NCBI GenBank assembly: GCA_022385805.1
Contig: MU277789.1
Span: 1 to 56,663, forward strand
DNA length: 56,663 nucleotides
From: Pilatotrama ljubarskyi
Lineage: Eukaryota > Basidiomycota > Agaricomycetes > Polyporales > Polyporaceae
Reading direction: 5' to 3'
A program made the position numbers and the translations under genes. How positions within the stretch are numbered: position 1 is the first letter of the stretch; the number at the start of each line of letters is the position of its first letter. This document shows positions 34,501-44,092 of the stretch, one piece after another. A model generated the notes under the pieces. The model was given only the letters and a program-made list of their open reading frames with translations, was not told the origin of the DNA and searched no databases.

Positions 34501-34729
34501 CGCCCCGCTCGAGGGTCGTGGAACCACGGCGTTGAAGGAACTCATCGACTCCTTGATTCCGTATACCGAGCGACATCTCACGCGGATGGAGAAGCTGCTA
34601 CAAGACAGCTACGTCGTCGAGCACTTACTCTCCGAGATGGACGACGGTCTGTTTGGCGAGCTAGGAGACGAGGATGAGGGCGATGACATAGCGATGGATG
34701 TCGACAGGGCAGTAGAAGTGGCTGCGTGA
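31562..34729 (+). CDS. UTP13: U3 snoRNP WD40 protein Utp13 (TBL3)
   Basis: Utp13 is a WD40 subunit of the UtpB complex of the nucleolar small-subunit processome, needed for early 18S pre-rRNA cleavages. Six exons (31562-31596, 31647-31794, 31850-32706, 32760-33822, 33877-34013, 34078-34729) give 963 aa, close to the family length of about 820-960. Two consecutive beta-propellers are seen as repeats ending in WD-type dipeptides: YLASGSADGVVKVWD, WLVSGGRDSVVLIWD, VLASGSKDRSARIWA, FTGSQDRTIKMWD, LLVSGSQDRTAKVWE, VLATGSGDKTVKLWN, VSSASDGLVKLWN. After the last repeat (VSGAADSVVTFWQD) comes the helical Utp13 C-terminal domain (QNYLALHDYRNAILLALSM) with an acidic tail. The catalogue of repeats and C-terminal domain is complete. 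Confidence 0.95.
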
Positions 34730-35014
34730 CGCTAAGCATGTAAAAGTATCTTATCGCTGAATTTCTAGTGCATTGCACGTTGACGGGCCCGGATGAGACA
34801 GAGGAAGCGACGTTCGGAGCAAGAACTGTCCAAAACGGTTGTATAAGTGGATTCCGTGTCTGGTGGGAGGTTTACTACATGCAAAGACGACTACCAGAGT
34901 ATGAACAAAGCGCTCTATGATACAGGGATGCATAACGGACGACTCGACAGGAGAGATCCTGGACTGATGGTGCTACAGTGGTCGAAGGACGAGAAAATGC
35001 TGCTATAGGTGCGC
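34730..35014. other. Convergent intergenic region
   Basis: These 285 bases lie between the stops of UTP13 and the DUF89 gene. They should be shared 3' UTR sequence. No gene is visible. Confidence 0.5.
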
Positions 35015-37389
35015 TCACGTAAAGATGACTTTCTCGCCTGGACGACCCTCGGAAAGAAGGACGACCGCCTGCAATTAAAGTGTTCAGTGTCGTTTTGGGC
35101 ACGCCTGGCAAAGCAGTACTCACGTATTTGCCACTGATCTTCCAGCCTGGCTCCTCCTTGTCGAGACGCTCCGCGATCTCGTCGCCCTCAGGACCGAGGC
35201 CTACAACGACGTCGCTCTTGATCGTGCGCATACTGCACACGCGGGGGGCGCCAGCAGCAGAAGCCATGGGACCGATAGCGATCTCGAAATCGGTCGATGG
35301 AGGAGCGGCGCAATCGTACGTCAACTGCGAACGAAGGTGGGTCACAGACAATCCCGCTGATACACCAGCAATGACATACCTTGCGGTGGTTCAGATCGCC
35401 CTTGAAGATGACGAGGTCGGAGCGCGACAGGTGGAGGAAGAGATCAGGGGCCTCGTTGTGCAACTCCCAGAACGTGAAGCCGGTGCACCAGAATGGGTGC
35501 TGCTCGTAGATCCACTTGCCCTCCTTCTCATATTGCTAGATGGACGTGCACAGATGAGCCGAATGCCTCATCGGATGACCGAAACTCGATTTTACCTTCC
35601 AGCGCAGACCAAGGCGGCGAAGACTGTCCTTCTCTTCCTCCGAAGCCTTAGGGAAGAGGTGACCGTACACCATGGAATTCAAGAGCCACTCCCAGTCCTT
35701 CTTGGTGACATCCGAGACGAACCATGGGTAGCGTTTGCCGTGGAAACGAACTTCTTTGGCCAGGCCACTCTGGATGAGGAAGTCGGCTGCAATCAAGCAT
35801 GTTGGCACCATTATTCCTCGAGGGGTGGACAGACACACAGGCCACTTACCGTACACGCAATCGCAATACAACTCGAAGCCGGCGTTGTCAAGAACGAAGT
35901 CGACCCGTCCACCGGTGTTGGAGCGAAGGCTAACCACGGTCTCCCAAAGGCGCTCCATGTGGTTGCCCAGGATGTTCTTCTCCGTTGCGGCAAGGTTGGC
36001 ACCGCCAGTGGATTGGAGAGACTTGATTTGGTCCTCCGTCATGTTGATGAGCAACGACAAATCGGTCGAATTTCCCCAGAGACAGACTGTCGATCGATAC
36101 TTAGCAAACAGTGGAGGGCTATGTGCGGACTGAGTGAGGCATACTTTGCGTAAGCTCTTTGAACATTAAGCGTTCGGCCTCAAGCTTCTCCTCGGGGGAA
36201 AGGCCATCCTTGAGTTTGAAAGGCTCCGCAAACCGCATGGAAAGCTCGAATACAGCATCATGAGAGCGAGAGAACGTATCGCACTACAACGCACTCTCAG
36301 TAAGAGACAGAGAGGAGTGCGGGTCGCATACACTCGCCTTCTGCCTGAAGAATACATCGTAGTTCTTCCAAAACTTGCTGACGCTGAAGCACTCTTGAAG
36401 ACGACGGTACTTGTAGGCCTCTGCGAAGAGCCAGGGAGCGTTCATGTACGTCTTGCCTGCATGATTATGGATCGACGTCAGTGACGACGATGTTCGCTAA
36501 CTCAGGAACAACTCAGGGACGGGGCAGCGGGAGCACAGCCTCATTTGGGAGGAGGGTCCCGAATACACGGTTCTCGCAGCGTGAGAACGTATCTCTGTGG
36601 TGCCGCGACGCGTCGCAAGCATACTCTTTGCAGCGCGTTCACTCACCATGGAAGAATTTCGCGATCAGCTTGTTCCAGAGGGCAACATCGGCCTCTCCGT
36701 CATCGATGATAGGGCGGAGCTTCGCATGATCCTGCAGCTCCTTCATGAGGGCATCCATGCGCTCGATGCAGTGGACGAGATCGACGATGCGCTCCTCATC
36801 GTACTCTTGGTTTAGGGTCACAATCACGTCCTCAATGGCCTTGCCGAGGATGGTTGGCAGGCGTTGACCCATGGTGGCGTGGGCGAACGAGTATCTGAAT
36901 CGCCGAAGTGTCAGCAGTGAGTCCCACAGTCGCATTTCAAGTAACTCACTCGTGGTAGCCACGGTAGGCAGGCCATGGCGGGTTGTTGGGGTCAATCTGC
37001 GAAAGGACGTCAGCACATGCCCGTGCATATATCCGGGTCGGAGGGACGTGGGGGTGATTGACTAGAGGCATCCCAGTGCCTTTGAAGTCCCTGTATGCGG
37101 CGCTCCGGCCATCGATGGATATGAGCAGATGGATTCCTCAACTCACCGAGGAGGGCGAACGGGGATAGACGGGCTTGATGTTCTGCCTGCTAGGCAGGTG
37201 GGATAGCTTGAGGGCCATCCTACCTGGGGCGTCCTTGGTGCCCGTTGTGCCGTTCGGTGGCGGGGCGGCACCGTTGGGCACGATCTGACCATTCGGCTTG
37301 TCGGATCCGTTCATGTCGTCGTCGTGAAGCTGATAGTCGCTCCGGTCAGTATCGTGCGGGGGCGTCGGAGGAAAGTAGCTGTCGGTCAT
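35015..37389 (-). CDS. ARMT1: DUF89-family damage-control phosphatase (ARMT1-like)
   Basis: DUF89 subfamily III proteins (human ARMT1, yeast YMR027W) are metal-dependent phosphatases acting on reactive phosphometabolites such as sugar 1-phosphates. Ten exons (37389-37147, 36996-36950, 36894-36647, 36456-36338, 36283-36145, 36086-35850, 35786-35596, 35535-35380, 35324-35124, 35068-35015) give 544 aa. Key blocks are ATMGQRLPTILGKAIED, CLWGNSTDLSLLINMT, metal-site GRVDFVLDNAGFELYCD, ADFLIQSGLA, KGDLNHRK and RTIKSDVVVGL. The Asp-Asn pair and downstream Asp are intact, so activity is expected. The first 80 residues are a disordered, Asp/Pro/Asn-rich extension. The fourth intron appears to use a GC donor. 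A human methyltransferase activity was proposed but is disputed. Confidence 0.92.
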
Positions 37390-38974
37390 GGCGATGGCGA
37401 GAGTGTATGCGGTATGCGCAGATAGGGTATCGCGGGGAGTATGCGGGGTATTGGACGGGCGGGGCCAGGTACGATGGGCGGGTACGAAGAGAGGATGCTC
37501 ACCTGTGTGTGCGCTCTTATACGTCCAGTCGGGGGATGGTGGGCGTCGGAGGACAAGAAGATTTGGAGGTCGGAGGAATCGCCGCTGCCTTTTTCTGTTT
37601 CTCTGCTCGGCCAGCTTTCCTCGAACATTCAATTCTGCAACATGACGTCACGCGTCGTAGCCGATCCTCCCCGTTCAGGCAAGTCGCTTACCCTTTCCGC
37701 CTGCAGTTTTGCTCCGCAACCACGCTCGTATTTTCGCTGCTCTCCGGGCCAGCAAGCAGCCTCTCTTGCAGAGCTCGCTCTCGCCTGCCCTGCCGCCCAG
37801 TCGAGCGGCCGGTGTTATGGGAAAGGTTCTACTACCGGCATGAGCGGCGGCGCATCTGCTTCTTGCACGCTGCCGCAGCGCTCGGCACGCGAGCCCTCCC
37901 CGCTTATCTCACCATTATCAGTCCCCCTTTCGAAATCCGTTCCGGTGCGCCCTCGTCCCAACTGCCTTCTTCGTGCTTGCGCTTGCATTTCTGCCTCTCC
38001 GTCGGACCACTCGCACCTCTGCTTCTATTACTCATCGCCGGTGCTCCACCGTGATGCATGGGATTCTGGATGGCTGCTTTGTCTATGTCGGGCGCGCCCT
38101 CCGTCCGCTCTTCCGCTCCGGTCAGCCTTCTCACACACGAGCCACACCTTCTTGCTGCTATACCCATCTGCGACGTCCTCTTGCGTACATGTTCCACCCC
38201 GCTTGCTCAAGATTTACCGACCTACCGGGCTCCGCCCCAACCCTCACGCCAGCCCTTCCATTGGGCACCTCCGGCGTAATGTGCATACTTGCACTTTCAG
38301 TCATCGCCCCATGGCGCGATATACTCTTGTAAGCTTCAGCTTGGTGGTGCTGATCGGCGGCGCCCTTGTGATGTGAGTGGTAGGAGCACGATCGCTAAAT
38401 AGCACATTCTATACAGCGTCCTGATCTACCACCCACGTTTCTTGTCGCCGTCCTGGACTGTCATGACACCGCTCTCCGGACACACGGTCCTAGTGAGCGC
38501 AGGCTGAGCGCTCAGCGACTAGCTAGGCTACTGAGTATTCATCGGCGCGGCCACTTACGATTGTGTGCCTCGGTGGGGTGCCACTTACGTGGATGGGAAG
38601 CGCGACCAGCCAATGCCGATTGATTCGAAGTCCTGAGGATCGTCTGAACCGGCCAGGACGTGCCTGTAGAGCAATGCAGGAAGTGTGCGCGTTCCTGCAA
38701 CTGGGAGAGGTACAGATGTTGCGGCGCGTATGCTGCTTGTACAAGCTTGTACATGGAAACGTAAGACGCCGCGCTTCCAGCGTACGTTCCTCCTCACAGC
38801 TTCGAAACGTGGCGAGATCGTCTACAGAGCACGATGCCAAACAGGCTTCAGATTGACCCGCTTTCGCCGAAATGAAATCCGAAACCAAATGTAGCCTTCG
38901 TACTCATACACGTAAGAAGTCTTCATCTGCTACACATCCGTCTCGCTCTGAGTTATGACCAGAGCGGAACAAGT
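37390..38974. other. Intergenic region with long unassigned open frames
   Basis: This gap should hold the DUF89 promoter. Plus-strand frames are unusually open: 311 codons from 37441 to 38376 in one frame and 270 codons from 37245 to 38054 in another. One frame has hydrophobic stretches (LIAGAPP, TLVFSLLSGP) that could be membrane segments. I could not combine them into a consistent gene. A small two-exon candidate is listed separately. Confidence 0.35.
38311..38507 (+). CDS. Possible 50-aa single-pass membrane protein
   Basis: Two exons (38311-38372, 38417-38507) join in phase. The product begins MARYTLVSFSLVVLIGG, has one strong membrane segment, then YHPRFLSPSWTVMTPL and stops. The intron has a good donor (GTGAGT) and acceptor (TATACAG). 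The family is unknown; it could equally be the last exons of a larger gene whose upstream part I cannot resolve, or chance. Confidence 0.3.
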
Positions 38975-39359
38975 TCACTGTATTAGAATGGTGAGCTAGT
39001 TCGAAGGTCAAGCAACGAGTGGAAGACACGGTATTACGTACCTGGCCAGCCTTCTTGGAAGCGTGTTCCGGGTTGTAGTTGGGGTGCTTGTCGCTCTCGG
39101 TGCTAGCGGTGAACTCCTCCGGGTTAGAGGTACCCTCGATATCCTCGAGGACCTGGCGAGAGTGCTCTTTGGCTTCCTCAGAGACGTTGGGGTTGCTGGG
39201 CAGACAGGTCAGCGGCACCTCTGACGTGCACGTGAGTCTTCCCTTACTTGATTGCAGCCTTGTGACCACGGGCGACCTGTCTACAGGTGAGAGCGAGCTC
39301 TCAGAACGGGACGCGACTCGACGTACGTTCTGAGCCTTGGCTTCAGCGGGAGAAGGCAT
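38975..39359 (-). CDS. con-6: Conidiation-specific protein 6 (Con-6) family
   Basis: Con-6 proteins are small, hydrophilic, disordered fungal proteins first found in Neurospora conidia and later in stress and developing tissue. The exact function is unknown. Four coding exons (39359-39327, 39276-39248, 39195-39042, 38977-38975) give 72 aa. The start MPSPAEAKAQN joins VARGHKAAINNP, and the family motif NPNVSEEAKEHSRQVLED follows, then a Glu/Ser/Thr stretch and NYNPEHASKKAGQ. Usual family members carry two motif copies; here the first is the shortened GHKAAINNPNVS type. The last intron sits directly before the stop codon (CAG|TGA), so the final coding exon is only the TGA. Confidence 0.87.
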
Positions 39360-40240
39360 CGTTGCAAGCGGGTGGGATTTGGGGTGAAGAGTGCTGACGG
39401 TGAGCGTCGAACAGGCGCAGGATATTATGGGCGACTACGTTGGTGGGGGTCTCCGTCGAGGACCCATCTCGTTCTTATACTCGCTCCCCGCCCTCCTTTG
39501 CCAGAGACCAACACTGCGTCATTGTGACGGACATGACGGCCCTGCTCTCAACCGACGCAGCGATGACGCAAATATGGCCTGAAATCGGTCAGGACGTCCT
39601 CTGTTCAATGCGTATCCCGTCCTGCCCCTACAGCGCAGTGCGCATGGGCTGATGACAGGTAGAAAAGGGCACGCCGGAATACGTCTCTCATTCAACTTCA
39701 AGCAAGAGCACTGAGCGCTCTGAGTGTGCAGTACTTCCCGCAGATCATTATACAGCAATGCCAACACAGAACATAGATCCTGAGAGGATACGCGAGATAG
39801 TCACGTCATGGGTGAGAAATTGCAGTACATAAGTCGACGATGAGGCTAACCATCCGCAAGCGTGCTACTTGCCAGGACAGCTCTCTCGACTGGTCAAGCT
39901 TCAAGCCTTATCAGGACAAACTATCATTCATACGATGAGAATTCCTGCCTACTTGGGCTGTGCTGGAAGAAACGTCGAGCGTCGGGAGGTTTTGAAGAAG
40001 ATGACGTTGTTCAGCTCATCTCGGGCAAGTCCTCTGCTGGCACTTCTCACGCGCACGACGGCCGTGTACATGTTCAGCAGCATACGCTCAAAGCACGCTT
40101 TCGGTGCTTTTTCAAGCTCGGTCATGGGCTTATGCACCCGCTCAAAGAGCTCGCCAGCTGTGATATTTCTCAGGGGACTCTATCATATAAGCGTCTCGAT
40201 GTCGTGAGCAGCGTACCTGGACTGACAGAGCCCCGCCGTC
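39360..40240. other. Intergenic region, no assigned gene
   Basis: It should contain the promoters of the Con-6 gene (minus) and of the methyltransferase (plus). A small open frame starting at 39758 (MPTQNIDPERIREIVTSW) can be spliced to a longer hydrophobic frame at 39852, but there is no family match and no clean end, so I do not call it. Confidence 0.4.
39474..39479 (-). promoter_or_regulatory. TATA-like box of the Con-6 gene
   Basis: The minus strand reads TATAAG here, about 115 bp upstream of the Con-6 ATG, with no competing TA-rich element nearby. This spacing fits a TATA-dependent, regulated gene. Confidence 0.5.
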
Positions 40241-41073
40241 ATGTTTCCCGCACTCGCTCCGATGCTGACGACCCCGCTGCTGAAGATTCCCATACTGGTG
40301 CCCGACGCCATCTTGACGTACATCTCGTTGACGCCACCGAATCCGCCTCCAGCTACGCACGAGCAAAAGAAGTACTCGAGCACGGACTGGTACACGCAGA
40401 ACTACGATGTCCAGAAGAAGCTCATTGACTTTTGTAAGGTATGAGCTGGTCCTGGCACCTCCGTCTTCGCATCGCTCATCAGGAGCGCTACATGAATGCG
40501 ACTGTCAATCTCCAGTGGGCCCTCATAGGCCTGATGACAGCGGAGACCGCAACGATCCTGGCCCAAGAGTTCCCGTCCAGGCTCTCCGCCTGGCTTCTCT
40601 CCGTCCTGACCCCCGACCCTCTCTCGCGCCCACTTCCCCTTCAACCTACCCCGCGCATCCTCCTCACCGGTGCGCTCGTAGTCGCAGCGGGACTCGTGCG
40701 TGCCTGGACTCACCGCACGCTGGGCAAGTACTTCCGGTGGCAACTCTCCGTCCTAGACGACCACAAGCTCATCACAGTCGGGCCGTACGCTTGGGTCCGC
40801 CACCCGAGCTACGTTGCCAGCGCGCTGGTGTCTTATGGGAACCTCGTCCTCCTCTGGGGACGCGGAACGTACTTTACCGAAGCGGGCATCGGACGGTCAA
40901 TCGCTGGGAAGGTCGCGGCGGGCGCTGTCGCAGCGTACCTGCTGTTTATGCACGCCCGGCTGATCGTGGAGAGAGTGGACAAGGAGGATCAGGTATTGAA
41001 GGAGCACTTTGGCGAGGAGTGGGAGGCTTGGGCGCGAAGGACCCCGTACAAGTTGATCCCATATCTCTACTGA
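40241..41073 (+). CDS. Isoprenylcysteine carboxyl methyltransferase-like membrane protein
   Basis: Two exons (40241-40438, 40516-41073) give 251 aa. The ICMT/PEMT membrane methyltransferase core is in the C-terminal half: LVRAWTHRTLGKYF, then the SAM-binding VGPYAWVRHPSYVAS, a hydrophobic helix pair, and the terminal EDQVLKEHFGEEWEAWARR followed by TPYKLIPYLY. The GPY..RHP motif and the E-F/W-E near the end are the family signature. Four to five membrane segments are expected, placing it in the ER. True Ste14 methylates C-terminal prenylcysteines; this shorter basidiomycete type with the N-terminal LTPPNPPP stretch often occurs as multiple paralogs, so the substrate is uncertain. The start is the only ATG giving the conserved N terminus. 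Confidence 0.85.
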
Positions 41074-41276
41074 ACATGTAGGGGCGTGTTAGCACCATGG
41101 CGACAGACCTGTTTGTCAAACACTCTTGACGGAAGACTCAGTGAACCGCAAGTCTGTGAAACCATTTTGCTGCGACTTGCTTTCAGGCCGACCGTGTATC
41201 ACTACATACATGCTCAAAGTAATACGCCTTCGTACACCAGGGTATCCCAAGGTCCACTCTAGATAGTCTCTGGTAC

Positions 41277-43122
41277 TCAAGAAGCCACAATGGACAGCGT
41301 GTACTGCTTGCTATGGCTGCTTCCGGTGAACACCGTCTCCTGAGCAGTACCACTCGGCGTGCTGTCGCTCGAGAAAGCAGTCGACCCAGAGAACGCGAGC
41401 AGAAGGTTCGAGCCCGACGTCACCTACGCGCACGCGCCATCGCTTATCAGCGCCATCCCAAGCTGATCTGACTGCAGATGCTCACCGCAGAGAACGTAGA
41501 CGCGCTGACACCACTTCCGCAGGTCAGCTTCCCGCTGGAGACACCGCAGCTGCCCTTGGACGTTGACATCGTAAAGCTGCTGGTCGTGCCCGAGAAGTGG
41601 TACGTCGCGAGCGTCTGCGTCGACCACGTCCCCGCCGTCAGGAGCCCGCCCGTCGTGCTCGCGTGGATCGTGCCCGCGCTCGGAAGGCTACCAGAGCCCT
41701 GCAGCAGAGCGTTAATAAGTGCATCAAGCGATCAGAATACTATACTTACACCGGTAGGCGAGCTGCCACCCTATAAGGAGCAAGACGGAGGTGAGCATGC
41801 AGAGCTGACGAGGGCGCCATGGCAGGACGGCGGCACTAACAGAGGTAGTCGTGGTCGAGCCACCGGATTTCGGCGGGTACTTGATCCCACTAGAGCCACA
41901 CGATCCCTTGGAAGGGGCGTCTGCGGGTTCCCTGTTGGTGGAAATGACAACGGCCGAATGTCAGAGACGTACCGATCGGGACGAACTCGCCGTCGATGAG
42001 GGAGCCCTTGACGTTGAAGTACCATTCGATCGCGTTCAGCGTGCTGCCGTCGCAGTTCAGTGCAGGAGTGACGCCAGTGGCCGACTTGAGCGCATTCGTG
42101 AGCGTCGAGAGCGTGAAGGTCTTGCTGGTGGTAGGGGTGATTCCCGCTTGGGACAGGAAGTCGTAGGTCGGCAGAGTCTGAAGCCAAGTAGTGAGCAAAC
42201 GCGAAGGGGCGTGCATGTAGTGGTCAAAAATACCTTGAACAACTTCACAACGGTCTCAAAGAATGCGACCGCCTGAGGTGTACAGAAGTGTCAGTCTTCC
42301 GCACACGATAAGGAACGTGCGTGATGCAAACCTCGGCTCCTTTGGGACTTCCAGAGGGCAGACATGAGGGTTTCAGAGTACTGTAGCACGTTCCGTGCGT
42401 ACTCCATTCATGCTGATCGGACGGCTTGAGCGAACTCGATGCGGAAGCGAGAGCATATCGCCGCTTACCTCCCAAAACTGCTCGTTCTGACCATTGATGT
42501 CGACCCAGAACTGAAAGCCATACATTTAGTCACATCCTGTGAAGACTGACAAAAATCACCTACCTCCTGCATAAATGAGAGGGTATCACTAGCGCCCTGA
42601 GCTGTCAAGAGCTATAGATGCACAGCGATCCATCAGAGTTGCTCTCGGAGCTAGCGGGACGCCCGACTTACCCCCGCAATGTCGGTGTAGTCCCGGGACG
42701 GATCACAGTTCTCGGTGAAGGTCCCATCGCAGCTATTGGTGCAACAGTTAGCATTGGAAGGTACCGCGCGCACGCCCGAATACTAACTTGTCTGGCCAGA
42801 GACCATGGATTGTCCAACTGTTCGAGGGACCAGTCGATGGATTGGTATCCCAGAATTGAGTCTGCAGAAGCAACCCCTACGAGCGACCGGTTTAGCACGC
42901 CCAGTCCGCCATTGGGGGGACGCTCGCCAAACGACGTACTCCTGGAGCCTCAAAGCAGCAGAGGTCCGTCTCCCGGGTGGTGTTGTGGCACGAAGCCGGC
43001 CCACTTGTCGAGCATCCGGAGCTGATGCGTTTGAAGAGGTTCGAGTACTCGACAGGACTCGTCGAAGTCGCCGCGAATGCTGAGCCGGCAAGGGCGCCGA
43101 GTATCACAGTAACAGCAAACAT
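41277..43122 (-). CDS. Secreted ribonuclease T2
   Basis: The protein starts with a signal peptide (MFAVTVILGALAGSAFA) at 43122. Both T2 catalytic blocks are present with their histidines: SWTIHGLWPDNC (CAS I) and FWEHEWSTHGTC (CAS II). Disulfide cysteines match the family, as do QTQFWDT and RDYTDIAG. About twelve exons can be traced by phase. After the catalytic domain (ends near VKGSLIDGEFVPI) lie a Ser/Gly/Thr linker and a second domain of about 110 residues (TYHFSGTTSSFTM to QYTLSIVAS), the C-terminal extension typical of fungal RNase T2 such as yeast Rny1. The enzyme cleaves single-stranded RNA via a 2',3'-cyclic phosphate and is used for phosphate/RNA scavenging, and in yeast also in stress-induced tRNA cleavage. 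A TATA box lies about 125 bp upstream. Confidence 0.92.
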
Positions 43123-43244
43123 CCTCCCAGCACGTAGCACAGAGGGACGGAATGAGAGCGCACAGAGAGACAGAGCAGAGTCTTTATACTTGTCGGCGAG
43201 GCACCCCGGAAGCGATGGTCAAAGGCCTGTAGCACGGCCCAAGC

Positions 43245-43254
43245 TGTATATATA
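43245..43254 (-). promoter_or_regulatory. TATA box of the RNase T2 gene
   Basis: The minus strand reads CTATATATAC, about 125 bp upstream of the ATG at 43122. It is the strongest TATA element in the window, consistent with a regulated secreted enzyme. Confidence 0.6.
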
Positions 43255-44092
43255 GCACCTGCCACGGGAGGAAGGGTCGAGACAGCAGCATAAATACAGC
43301 AGAGGCTCCCGAGCCTTCGCTGTCGCAGAAGCGCGAAGGGAGATCATTGAGCATGTCAGCACATGGTCAGATATGGTTGCTGGCCAATGTGCTCAGCAGG
43401 TCGATAGCGAGCACCCGAGGGAGCGTGCCATGCGTGCTGCGAACGTTCTAGGAAACCGTGGGCGAGGCGCGATAGACATCGTCCGGGCTTCACCGGGCAG
43501 CACGCTCGTAGGGGGCCATCCAGCAACAATAATTAAGTACATGTTCAGTTGCAGCGTTGTTCTCGTAGCTTGGAGATGGGGAAGCACCACGAACAACGTG
43601 CTTCGTATAGCATCGGCATCACATGTACATGCGGGCACTGTGAAGACTGGTAGAACAACGATCCCTCGGCCCCAGGTCGGATTTGCGTCTGAAGAAGGGC
43701 ACCATCGGACGCCTGGATGCGAGGTTCGGTGGCAGAGGAACGTGGGCGGCGTTACTGGTGGTCGATGGGACGGAGCATACAAACATGTTCAGAGAGTGGC
43801 AGAGTGCAGCACCACATGCACATCAGCGCTTATATGAACACATCTCCGGCAGACGTGTGGCTCCGTCCTTCTCCGCAGTCTATTCCACTGTCCGCGGCAG
43901 AGGCATACAAAATCTCTACGCGGCTTTCCCAGCGTTCGTCAAGCAAGACACATCGCAGACCGAGCGGGTGCGAAGTTCAAGGGCCAGAGATCATCCAAGT
44001 CGTGATTAGATCGTCGAATACATTTGGACTCGCACTGTGGCACCAGCTGCAACCCATTCCTTCCGTCCTTAGCCCGCAAAAAATTAAGTGGC
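43255..44092. other. Intergenic region upstream of RNase T2
   Basis: It contains the upstream RNase T2 promoter and the 3' UTR of the aldehyde dehydrogenase gene. ORFs up to 154 codons on both strands lack motifs and overlap each other. No gene is supported. Confidence 0.5.

Noticed and set aside
37066..37146. A possible mini-exon between the first two coding exons of the DUF89 gene
   Set aside because: No AG-bounded segment keeps phase 0 on both sides, while direct joining does, and the total exon length is then divisible by three.
43393..43782. 129-codon minus-strand ORF upstream of RNase T2
   Set aside because: Cys/Pro/Arg-rich with no motif, overlapped by open frames on the other strand.
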